Part shown: positions 41,243 to 49,124 of the stretch, in pieces
Position numbering within the stretch: the first letter of the stretch is position 1
How the letters are laid out: the number at the start of each line of letters is the position of its first letter
Source: Sutcliffiella tianshenii
GTDB lineage: Bacteria > Bacillota > Bacilli > Bacillales > Bacillaceae_I
NCBI RefSeq assembly: GCF_016908565.1
Contig: NZ_JAFBED010000001.1
Coordinates: forward strand, 1 to 64,000
DNA: 64,000 bases
Reading direction: 5' to 3'
Program-made: the position numbers and the translations under genes
Notes under the pieces: model-generated
What the model saw: the letters and a program-made list of their open reading frames with translations, nothing else
What the model was told of the DNA's origin: nothing
Databases searched by the model: none

Positions 41243-42283
41243 TTAGTTCAAGTCGTTTTTAATGTTGACGATTTTCTTCGTTTCGTTTGATTCCAGTGCT
41301 CCAAGGATGACCATTAATGAATTCTTACCTTCGTTTCCGTCTACAAGCACTTCCGTGTCTTCGATGATGCTCGCCACAAAGTGGTCGATTACATGAGAAC
41401 CTGTTTGCCCGCCGCTCTCGTTGCTTTGGATTCTTCCTAGTTCATAACGGACTGTTTCTCCTGTTGCGTACTGGACTACCAAGGAATGAGTCGGGTCGTC
41501 CTCAAGGCGCAATACCGCTTTTTCCGCATAGATGATCGTGGAGTTGTCCTCTCTCTTATAGGACCAGCTTGCTGCAAGCGTTCCAACGATGCCGTTTTCC
41601 GTTTTCAGGACACATACTGCAGTGTCATCCACATCGGTGTTTTGTTTTGCGGAAGTTTCGATGAAAGCTCCCACTTCCACGATTTCTTCTCCAAGAAGGT
41701 AGCGCATAAGGTCTGATTTATGGACACCAAGGTCACCCATCGCACCAATGAACGCTTCCTCTTTACGGAAGAACCAGCTGTCCTTGCCGTCTACGCTCCA
41801 GCCCTCAGGTCCAGGGTGGCCGAATGCTGTACGGAAGCTGTAGATTTTTCCGATTTCGCCGCTTTCGATAAGCTGCCTTGCCTTTTGGTGGGAAGGAACA
41901 AAGCGCTGGTTGTGCGCGATCATCAGCTTTTTGCCAGCTTCCTTGGCCGCAGCAATCATTTCATCCGCCTCTTCCTTGGAAGTTGCCATCGGCTTTTCGC
42001 ATAGTACGTTGACGCCCGCTTTGGATGCGTAAATGGAGACAGGTGCATGCAGGTAGTTAGGTGTGCAGACACTCACGATATCCAGTTCCTCGCGGTCGAT
42101 CATTTCCTTGTAATCCGTATATACTTTTCCTCCACCGTAGTGCTCGGAAGCATGTTCAGCGCGCTCCTGTACGATATCGCATAGTGCTACAAGCTCTACA
42201 TTCTGGTTTGCATGGTATTCAGGTAAATGGCGGAATTTTGCGATGCTTCCGCAACCTACCACTCCAACTCTCAATTTTTTCAT
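41243..42283 (-). CDS. Gfo/Idh/MocA family oxidoreductase 3
   Basis: A 346-aa dehydrogenase: Rossmann GVVGCGSIAKFRHLPEY, CEKPMATSKEEADEMI, GDLGVHKSDLMRYLL with the conserved His/Asp, and a C-terminal alpha/beta domain. It lies between a ThuA-like gene and a TIM barrel, as ThuB lies with ThuA in rhizobia, where the pair makes 3-ketotrehalose. RBS GGAGG is 5 bases before the ATG (reverse of CATGGATGAAATCCTCC). Confidence 0.83.
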   Translation of the reverse strand: MKKLRVGVVGCGSIAKFRHLPEYHANQNVELVALCDIVQERAEHASEHYGGGKVYTDYKEMIDREELDIVSVCTPNYLHAPVSIYASKAGVNVLCEKPMATSKEEADEMIAAAKEAGKKLMIAHNQRFVPSHQKARQLIESGEIGKIYSFRTAFGHPGPEGWSVDGKDSWFFRKEEAFIGAMGDLGVHKSDLMRYLLGEEIVEVGAFIETSAKQNTDVDDTAVCVLKTENGIVGTLAASWSYKREDNSTIIYAEKAVLRLEDDPTHSLVVQYATGETVRYELGRIQSNESGGQTGSHVIDHFVASIIEDTEVLVDGNEGKNSLMVILGALESNETKKIVNIKNDLN

Positions 42284-42314
42284 GGATGAAATCCTCCTAA
42301 ATGATATGTTCTAT

Positions 42315-43037
42315 TTATTTGCTTTTGATTTCTTCTAATGGTTTTGCATTGCCGTAGTAAACAGGTCCGCATTCTGTCGGCTTCGCCCATTTCACTGCAT
42401 TGCTGATCACTTTTTGCACTTTCTCATGGTAGTACGTCGGGTATGTTTCATGTCCGGGACGGAAATAGAATACCTTTCCTTTTCCACGCTTGTATGTGCA
42501 ACCGCTGCGGAATACTTCGCCGCCCTCGAACCAGCTGACGAATACTAGCTCGTCCGGATCTGGAATGTCAAAGTGCTCGCCATACATTTCTTCTCTTTCA
42601 ATATCGATATGTTCCCCGATGCCTTCAGCAATTGGATGACCTGGAGATACAACCCAGATTCTCTCCTTCTCGTCTGCTTCTCTCCATTTCAAATCGCAAG
42701 TCGTACCCATCAATGTTTTGAAGATTTTGGAGAAGTGACCGGAGTGTAGGACAATCAATCCCATGCCGTCCAATACTCTATTTTTTACACGAGTCACAAT
42801 TTCATCACTCACATCGTCATGTGCCATATGTCCCCACCAAACGAGAACATCGGTACTGTTAAGAACTTCCTCAGTCAAGCCATGCTCCGGCTCGTCAAGG
42901 GTTGCCGTTCTTACTTCAAAGTTGTCTTCTTTCAGGAAAGAGGCAATGGCACCGTGGATTCCCTCCGGATAGACCTCCCTGACCTTTTCATTCGTTTGCT
43001 CATGACGGTTTTCATTCCACACCGTAACTTTTATCAT
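42315..43037 (-). CDS. ThuA-like protein (trehalose-utilisation family)
   Basis: A 240-aa protein of the ThuA/class-I-glutamine-amidotransferase-like fold, with the signature [35 protein letters not shown] and [19 protein letters not shown]. In Sinorhizobium ThuA works with ThuB (Gfo/Idh) to oxidise trehalose to 3-ketotrehalose; its exact role is not settled. It heads the operon ThuA-Gfo/Idh-TIM barrel and is divergent from nothing; two LacI-type palindromes and a cre-like site lie 70-155 bases upstream. Confidence 0.83.
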   Translation of the reverse strand: MIKVTVWNENRHEQTNEKVREVYPEGIHGAIASFLKEDNFEVRTATLDEPEHGLTEEVLNSTDVLVWWGHMAHDDVSDEIVTRVKNRVLDGMGLIVLHSGHFSKIFKTLMGTTCDLKWREADEKERIWVVSPGHPIAEGIGEHIDIEREEMYGEHFDIPDPDELVFVSWFEGGEVFRSGCTYKRGKGKVFYFRPGHETYPTYYHEKVQKVISNAVKWAKPTECGPVYYGNAKPLEEIKSK

Positions 43038-43110
43038 GATAAAATTGCTCCTCTCTTATATGCTACTTGTCTACTTTTTTTGGAAAATATCTAACTATCA
43101 TTTGGGAATA

Positions 43111-43124
43111 TGAGAACGTTTCCA
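43111..43124. promoter_or_regulatory. LacI-type palindrome upstream of the ThuA gene, copy 1
   Basis: TGAGAACGTTTCCA, 10 of 14 to TTGAAACGTTTCAA. Confidence 0.5.
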
Positions 43125-43135
43125 TATACTGCTCC

Positions 43136-43149
43136 ACGAAACGTTTCAA
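43136..43149. promoter_or_regulatory. LacI-type palindrome upstream of the ThuA gene, copy 2
   Basis: ACGAAACGTTTCAA, 12 of 14 to TTGAAACGTTTCAA. Confidence 0.65.
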
Positions 43150-43176
43150 CAATTACTTCTCTATTATAAATGGATA

Positions 43177-43190
43177 TAAAAGCGTTTTCA
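43177..43190. promoter_or_regulatory. catabolite-response-element-like site
   Basis: TAAAAGCGTTTTCA matches the Bacillus cre consensus at all conserved positions but one. It may allow CcpA repression of the ThuA operon. Confidence 0.55.
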
Positions 43191-43242
43191 ATGTTCTTCT
43201 CCGAACTGGATAGGATAATTCCGACTTTTTCTATGAAATGGT

Positions 43243-43295
43243 GAAAAAAAAGAAGCCTCTTCCTTCTTCATAAAGTATCGGAAGAAAGGGTGGCT
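43243..43295 (-). terminator. terminator after the LacI-family gene
   Basis: On the minus strand AGCC, CCTT-CTTC arms pair with GAAG-AGG and GGCT, followed by TCTTTTTTTT. The stop codon is 2 bases away. Confidence 0.7.
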
Positions 43296-43296
43296 C

Positions 43297-44286
43297 CTAA
43301 GTATGTTTGACGGAATTCCTTGAAATCAGTTCGGTTGACAGCTTGTAGTATTGCTCCATTTTTTCTTTGGATAACGCCTGGAAAACGACATGGACGGCCA
43401 ATGCACCTACTTCATATTTCGGCTGTCTGATGGTCGTGAGTGGAGGACTCACGTATTCGGATAGCTGAATATCGTCATAGCCGATGATGCTAATGTCGTT
43501 TGGTACGCTGATCTTATTTTCCTTTAATGCCTGCAGGCCGCCGATCGCCATCTCGTCATTGGCATAGAAGAATGCTTGTGGCAGATCACGTTGGGCAATC
43601 AGCATCTTGGTTGCGCGGTAGCCGCCTTCACGGGTAAAATCGCCGAAGACTTTCCATTTGGATTGATATGGAATGCCATGGTGGTTTAATGCTTCCTGAT
43701 AACCTTCAAAACGCATTGCATTATCGTGGGAATCGATCGGTCCGCTCACAAACGCAATCTCTCGGTGACCTTTTTCGATAAGGTGCTCGGTGGCAAGATA
43801 CCCGCCATGGAAATTATCGACTTCCACCCCAAAAACAAATGGATGCTCTATCTTACGGTCAAGTACGACAATCGGAAAGCCTTCCCTTGCAGATTCGAGA
43901 ATGATATCGTCACTGATGTTATGTGCCAGGATGATGGCACCGTCCACGCGCTTTTCCTTCAGGAATTTAACCGCTGTGGATTGAGCGCCCCCGACAGAGC
44001 TGCAGGCGATCAGATCATAGCCGTTTCTGATGGTGACCTCTTGAACACCTTTGATCAGCTCGGAATAGAAAGGTCCGGATAAGTCCTTCAGGATCAGCGC
44101 GATTGTATTGGTCTTGGTCCGCTTCAAGTCGGAAGCAAAGCCATTTTTCATGTAATTCAGTTCACGTGCGGCCTCCTGCACCTTTTTCATGGTGGCAGGG
44201 CTTACCTTGTTAACATTATTCAGTGCATAAGAAGCTGTAGAGACCGCTACTCCAGCTAGCTTTGCAACATCTTTGATGGTTGCCAT
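43297..44286 (-). CDS. LacI family transcriptional regulator
   Basis: A 329-aa repressor. Residues 1-50 are a LacI HTH and hinge (TIKDVAKLAGVAVSTASYALNN, then MKKVQEAARELNYM); the rest is the periplasmic-binding-like sugar sensor (TIALILKDLSGPFYSELIKGVQEV; IIGYDDIQLSEYVSPPLTTIRQP). The ATG at 44286 is used, since the longer frame to 44349 has no RBS and LacI proteins start near TIKDVA. A perfect TTGAAACGTTTCAA palindrome lies 92 bases upstream, which suggests autoregulation and marks its operator. Confidence 0.9.
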   Translation of the reverse strand: MATIKDVAKLAGVAVSTASYALNNVNKVSPATMKKVQEAARELNYMKNGFASDLKRTKTNTIALILKDLSGPFYSELIKGVQEVTIRNGYDLIACSSVGGAQSTAVKFLKEKRVDGAIILAHNISDDIILESAREGFPIVVLDRKIEHPFVFGVEVDNFHGGYLATEHLIEKGHREIAFVSGPIDSHDNAMRFEGYQEALNHHGIPYQSKWKVFGDFTREGGYRATKMLIAQRDLPQAFFYANDEMAIGGLQALKENKISVPNDISIIGYDDIQLSEYVSPPLTTIRQPKYEVGALAVHVVFQALSKEKMEQYYKLSTELISRNSVKHT

Positions 44287-44377
44287 CTTCTTCACATCTC
44301 CAATATATTTTCTGCATCGCCCATTTATCATGGCGGCTGGGGAGCTCAAGTTTAAAACCTCCCCGAACCACCTTTAT

Positions 44378-44391
44378 TTGAAACGTTTCAA
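44378..44391. promoter_or_regulatory. LacI-type palindrome, autoregulatory copy
   Basis: TTGAAACGTTTCAA, a perfect 14-bp palindrome and the best copy of the set, between Gfo/Idh-4 and the LacI gene. Confidence 0.8.
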
Positions 44392-44444
44392 TACTCTATC
44401 TATAGCATAATGTAAACACTTTCAATAATCAATAGATATTGATT

Positions 44445-45560
44445 TTACTTGTCAAAAAGGTCCTGTCTGTCCTGGGAGAATCCAACAGGAAATGAGGCTG
44501 GTCGCTCACAAGCATGCTGGATTTCCATATGCTTTCCAGCCTGAGAGGATTCATGGATGGCATGCATCGTCTCTAGCACTTGCAATGCCAAGTGACCGCT
44601 TGCGCGATGTGGACGTCCGCTCCGGATTGCGTGTGCCATGTCCGCTGCACCGACTCCCCGGCTGTTTTCACTGTATCCATATGCCAAAGGAACCTCCGTA
44701 AATTGGTTTTTCCCCGCTCTTCTGATGGTGATCGTCCCGCCAAAGTTATTCGGGTCCGGGACACTTAAGGTTCCAAGTGTTCCGTAGATTTCCATACAAG
44801 GGAGACTTGTCCCTCCTTTTACATCGAAACTTGTGATGAGTGTTCCGACCGCTCCGCTTTCAAAGTCTAGGATGCCTGTCACATGTGTCGGAGTCTCCAC
44901 AGGAATTTTGCGGCCATAATCCTCGGCTCTTGTTACCGTTCTTTCCGGGAAAGAGATTTGGACAGAACCTGTCACCCTTTTGATTGGTCCAAGCAGATGG
45001 ATCATGGCTGTGATATAGTATGGACCCATGTCAAACATCGGGCCGCCGCCTTTTTGATAATAAAAATCAGGGTTAGGATGCCAGCCTTCAGGACCTGCGC
45101 CAAGCATGAAGCCTGTTGCTGCAACCGGTTGTCCGATCCAGCCGTCGTCGATCAGCTTGCGGCATGTCTGCAAGGAGCCTCCTAAAAATGTGTCTGGTGC
45201 ACAGCCGACTCTCAATCCTTTTTTCTCAGCGAGCTCAAGGACTTTCCTGCCTTCTTCGACTTCGATTGTCAAAGGCTTTTCCACGAATACGTGCTTGCCT
45301 GCTTCCAATGCATCCATTGTCACCTGCATATGCGCTTTTGGAATGGTCAGGTTGATGATCATTTCTATTTCAGGATCTGCGAGCATTTCCTCTACGGTAT
45401 ACACCTTTTCCACTTGATATTCTGCAGCTTTTTCCCGTGCTCTTTCCTTATCAATATCGGCAACTGCCACAATATCTAAAATCGAGAATTTCTTTGGTGC
45501 TTCGAGATAGATGCCGCTTATTGTACCTGTTCCGATGATTCCTACTTTTACTTTTTCCAT
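44445..45560 (-). CDS. Gfo/Idh/MocA family oxidoreductase 4
   Basis: A 371-aa dehydrogenase, the longest of the four: Rossmann GIIGTGTISGIYLEAPKK, VEKPLTIEVEEGRK, and PMFDMGPYYITAMIHLLGP, in which the His of the usual DxGxHxxD motif is replaced by Tyr. This is typical of one Gfo/Idh subgroup and means its catalytic set differs from the other three. It lies between the LacI gene and the GH94 gene and has a LacI-type palindrome upstream. Confidence 0.8.
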   Translation of the reverse strand: MEKVKVGIIGTGTISGIYLEAPKKFSILDIVAVADIDKERAREKAAEYQVEKVYTVEEMLADPEIEMIINLTIPKAHMQVTMDALEAGKHVFVEKPLTIEVEEGRKVLELAEKKGLRVGCAPDTFLGGSLQTCRKLIDDGWIGQPVAATGFMLGAGPEGWHPNPDFYYQKGGGPMFDMGPYYITAMIHLLGPIKRVTGSVQISFPERTVTRAEDYGRKIPVETPTHVTGILDFESGAVGTLITSFDVKGGTSLPCMEIYGTLGTLSVPDPNNFGGTITIRRAGKNQFTEVPLAYGYSENSRGVGAADMAHAIRSGRPHRASGHLALQVLETMHAIHESSQAGKHMEIQHACERPASFPVGFSQDRQDLFDK

Positions 45561-45612
45561 GGCCTAAAACTCCTTAAATTTTATATCAGAAATGAATGGA
45601 TTGATAGTTTTA

Positions 45613-45626
45613 TCGATACGTTTCGA
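45613..45626. promoter_or_regulatory. LacI-type palindrome upstream of Gfo/Idh-4
   Basis: TCGATACGTTTCGA, 11 of 14 to TTGAAACGTTTCAA, 53 bases before the Gfo/Idh-4 start. It extends as a 16-bp symmetric TATCGATACG-type region. Confidence 0.5.
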
Positions 45627-45709
45627 TATTCCAATTATACTTCACCTTGAAATCGGTTACAATTCTTTTAGCGTAAATCTGCTCTGTCCTTTCTAGATTT
45701 CATATAATC

Positions 45710-45754
45710 AAAAAAAAAGGCTGACTCCGCCATAAAATATGCGGGTCAGCCTTT
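45710..45754 (-). terminator. terminator after the GH94 gene
   Basis: On the minus strand AGGCTGAC-CGC pairs with GCG-GTCAGCCT across a 9-base loop, followed by TTTTTTT. It is 6 bases past the stop. Confidence 0.92.
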
Positions 45755-45759
45755 GAATA

Positions 45760-48700
45760 TTAAATATATACCTCTACAACGTTCTTTCCATCCACCAACA
45801 CATTCGCAAGCACAGATTTACCTATTGTAAACCCTCCTTCACGATATCTGTTGGATAGCGGAGCCGCTTCGACAGCCTGGCCGTTCACCAATACCTTTTT
45901 CTCATCCTGGTTCAGGTGGTAGACGAAGTTTACGTCATGACCATTCACCTTGAATTCGAAGTTCAAACCGTCCAGCTTTTCAGGAAGGACCGGGTCGATG
46001 ACAAGGTCGCCTCCGTGCTGGCGGATGCCCAGGCAGTTGGAGATAAGCTGGTTCATGTAGATTCCTGGGCCGGAAGAGTAGATTCTCCATCCGCCTTTCA
46101 CCTTCACCGAACCGTCGCGAAGCTTATCAAAGCCTTCTTGTGCTTCGTAGCGCGTATTGAATTGTCCGTCTGAGGAGCTGAAGTATGCGTTGCTTTGACG
46201 GCGTTCCGCATTTGGCACAGCATTCTGGATGCCGATCGGGTTGATGACATTCAAGCCGTTCCATGCTTCATCCGTTTTACCAAGCTTCGCCATCGCTTCC
46301 ACGAAACGAATATGGGCGTGTACGTATTGCAATCCGATTTCACGGCCGAAGTTTGCTGCCTGCTCGGCACGTTTGAAGTGGGTGCTCACTCCGCCTGCGT
46401 AGTTTGCCGGGCGGTTCATCAGTCTTACTCCATCAGGGCAGAACAGTTTTTCCTTGATGACACTGTAGTGTGCTTCCGCTTGCTCTGGTGTCAACAGTTC
46501 ACTGATCATGCTGCGTGTCATCGGTAATAGGCGGTAGTGAATCCCCGTTTTCGTATCCTGTGGATGTACCATCAATTCAGGCTTTCCTGGCTCTTCCATG
46601 TAGACGAAACCTGGAATCACATCATTGCCAAGCATATATTGGTTGAAGTCCTTTTCGATCCCTTCCGCTAAGCCTTTTAGTTCGGCAGCTTCTGTCTGAT
46701 CCACTTCTTCCAATGCCTTGGATAATGTGTTCAGCACCTGGTAGGTCAAAGAAACGGTCCAGCTGCTCACCATGTACTGTTTCAATTGTGCGTTGGCTGG
46801 TTGAAGCGTATCATCCCAGTCTCCATCACCGTAAGAAGAAAGATACGTATCATGAAGGAAGTTGTCCTTGATGAACTGGATTTCTTTCTTCGCATGCTCA
46901 TAAACAGTTGCAGTATTTTCAGTGAACTGGTAAGCCTTACGGATCGTGTAAGGAACCTGTTCCTGCAAAATGCTATAGTCCTTCGTGATCGTCAGATAGT
47001 CACTTAAGACTTTCAACGGCCAGACGATGATATCGCCATGGCTTTCATCATGCTGGATGCGGAAGTATTTATCGAACATGAACCATTGCGGCCAGTTTCC
47101 TGTATCCTCATATTGATGGGAGTAGACCTTCTTGATGATTTCCTTCACGCTGTCATATTTCTGTGTAGCCATGAAGTATTCCGTCGGCCCCTGGCACACG
47201 TCACGGGTACCCCAAGCTGCCCCGCCATACTGCTCAAGGCCATGTGGTACTGAGTAATGGACAAGCATATTGTGGGTGTACCACCATGCCAATGCATTCA
47301 CTTTTTCCAGCTCTTCTGTTGCTTCGCCATTCTGGGAAAGCTTAAAGCCGTTCATGACATTTCCGAAAAATTCACGATAACGGTCGATTTCCGTTGAAAC
47401 CTCACGTTGAACCAATGGCAGCTCTTCTCCGTAAAGCAGTCCTTGAACGGTCATATTCCACTCGGAAGCTGCCCCAAGCTCAAGCACTACAAGGGAAGCT
47501 GAATTTGGTGCGACATTTTGAGCAAGCTTGCTCTCGTTCTCCACCGTAAAGTCAGTACCATCGATCGTCAGCTTGTAAGCAAGGTCCGGATACGTATGGA
47601 TCGAATCAGACCCTTCAGCCGCATGGAAGGATAGTGTCTTTCCATCAACTTGCATGCCGAACTCTCTATCAAGCTCATTATTGTTCATGCTGATCTGATT
47701 TGTTACAAGATAGCGGTATTCTTTTCCTTTTTCGGAACGGAAGGTCATATGGACTTCAGGTGAATCTACCACTGTATAGTTCGTGATGACAATCGTATCA
47801 TCCGCTGTCTTGTAGAACCAGCGTGCATAGTTGAAGCCGATTTCAAATGCGGATGGCATGGTCAACAGCTTATAGCTGCCTTCCACCTCCACATAGATGC
47901 GCTGACCGGATGTTTTCATGACGTTCAGGGCATTTCGTGCATTGGTCATCATCTTGTTGAAGCTCGTGTTCCCGACAACAAGCTGGGAGTTGAAAATACC
48001 GTACATATACGATGTGGAAGTGATCACGTTATCTGTCATTTTATCGTTGTTACCAGACATGATGATGTGGCCATGCGGGCGTTCCACATACTGTTCCTTC
48101 TCTTTGAGCACCACATGCTCATGCGTTTCCGTGAAGAAAGAAAGCAATGTATTTCCTTCCCATTCCTCCTGATGGCGGACAGGGTAAAGTGCGTCCACTT
48201 CCTCTTTTGTTAAAGAAGCTCCAGAAAGCGTATCTCCGATTGAAGGGAGTATGCTTACCTTTTCAAAAGACTGCAGTCCAGCTGGCACACTGATCTCCTG
48301 CCAAGCCTGTTCCACTTCTTCTGTAAACTCCAATGAGGTTACAGCCTCCGCCTGATTTTCCTTGAACAGACCGTAGAACACAAATCTCTTGCTGCCTGCC
48401 AGTGTCACCTTTTCGGATTGTAATCCTGTGTAGGCGAATTCGTATTGATATACTTCGTTTGGAAGAGATGCTTGTGATAAGATCTCTGGCTTGTCCGTTT
48501 CTTTATAGGAAAGTCCAAAGAATTGGAAGCCGTCCGTTGAATAGCCAATCGCTTTTGTAAGAGAACCCTGCTGCAGATAAGGGAAGCCTCCCGGCTGCGG
48601 CTGGTTCTGGCGGGAGCATACAACATAGCCTTTGCTCTCATCGTTGAACACTTTATGGTCTATATATTGTGATAGATAAGATTCATTGGAACGGATCAAG

Positions 48701-49101
48701 CCTTTGCTGCCGATTCCTACATCCTGCCCATAAACTAGGTCGACTGCCTGATTTTCACCTTCCAAAGTCACGTCCCAGAACCAGATGCCTTTATCGGATA
48801 AGTGGAAAATCACCTTGTAGCTCACATTCTCGATGCTGCCTTCCCATACCACATGGGATGCGGAATAGCTCACCTTGCTTGTAGATTTAACACCTAAAAG
48901 AGGGAATGCTTTAATCCCATCCTCCTGATGCAATCGGAGATAGAGATTGTTGAGCGCCCCATCCACCGGGTTGGACATCCACTGGTTGATCATGATTTCC
49001 TTATGGGTAGCCTCGAAGATATCGCCGCTGTTTAAAAACGTAAAGCGGTAGTTTCCTGCTTCAATATTGATTTTAGCGTCATTTCTTGTTTTTGTGTGCA
49101 T
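45760..49101 (-). CDS. GH94 1,2-beta-oligoglucan phosphorylase-type enzyme
   Basis: A 1113-aa GH94 (cellobiose/oligoglucan phosphorylase) enzyme; cytoplasmic, no signal peptide. The N-terminal ~640 residues are the beta-sandwich part, then an (alpha/alpha)6 barrel with AWGTRDVCQGPTEYF and the catalytic Asp near residue 762 in YGDGDWDDTLQP, and YSSGPGIYMNQLI near the C-terminus. The length and the direct pairing with a GH3 gene match the Listeria innocua 1,2-beta-oligoglucan phosphorylase. It would split sophoro-oligosaccharides with phosphate to give glucose 1-phosphate. Cellobionic-acid or other phosphorylase specificity is possible. Confidence 0.85.
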   Translation of the reverse strand: MHTKTRNDAKINIEAGNYRFTFLNSGDIFEATHKEIMINQWMSNPVDGALNNLYLRLHQEDGIKAFPLLGVKSTSKVSYSASHVVWEGSIENVSYKVIFHLSDKGIWFWDVTLEGENQAVDLVYGQDVGIGSKGLIRSNESYLSQYIDHKVFNDESKGYVVCSRQNQPQPGGFPYLQQGSLTKAIGYSTDGFQFFGLSYKETDKPEILSQASLPNEVYQYEFAYTGLQSEKVTLAGSKRFVFYGLFKENQAEAVTSLEFTEEVEQAWQEISVPAGLQSFEKVSILPSIGDTLSGASLTKEEVDALYPVRHQEEWEGNTLLSFFTETHEHVVLKEKEQYVERPHGHIIMSGNNDKMTDNVITSTSYMYGIFNSQLVVGNTSFNKMMTNARNALNVMKTSGQRIYVEVEGSYKLLTMPSAFEIGFNYARWFYKTADDTIVITNYTVVDSPEVHMTFRSEKGKEYRYLVTNQISMNNNELDREFGMQVDGKTLSFHAAEGSDSIHTYPDLAYKLTIDGTDFTVENESKLAQNVAPNSASLVVLELGAASEWNMTVQGLLYGEELPLVQREVSTEIDRYREFFGNVMNGFKLSQNGEATEELEKVNALAWWYTHNMLVHYSVPHGLEQYGGAAWGTRDVCQGPTEYFMATQKYDSVKEIIKKVYSHQYEDTGNWPQWFMFDKYFRIQHDESHGDIIVWPLKVLSDYLTITKDYSILQEQVPYTIRKAYQFTENTATVYEHAKKEIQFIKDNFLHDTYLSSYGDGDWDDTLQPANAQLKQYMVSSWTVSLTYQVLNTLSKALEEVDQTEAAELKGLAEGIEKDFNQYMLGNDVIPGFVYMEEPGKPELMVHPQDTKTGIHYRLLPMTRSMISELLTPEQAEAHYSVIKEKLFCPDGVRLMNRPANYAGGVSTHFKRAEQAANFGREIGLQYVHAHIRFVEAMAKLGKTDEAWNGLNVINPIGIQNAVPNAERRQSNAYFSSSDGQFNTRYEAQEGFDKLRDGSVKVKGGWRIYSSGPGIYMNQLISNCLGIRQHGGDLVIDPVLPEKLDGLNFEFKVNGHDVNFVYHLNQDEKKVLVNGQAVEAAPLSNRYREGGFTIGKSVLANVLVDGKNVVEVYI

Positions 49102-49124
49102 GGAAAGTCCTCCTTATAATCCTT

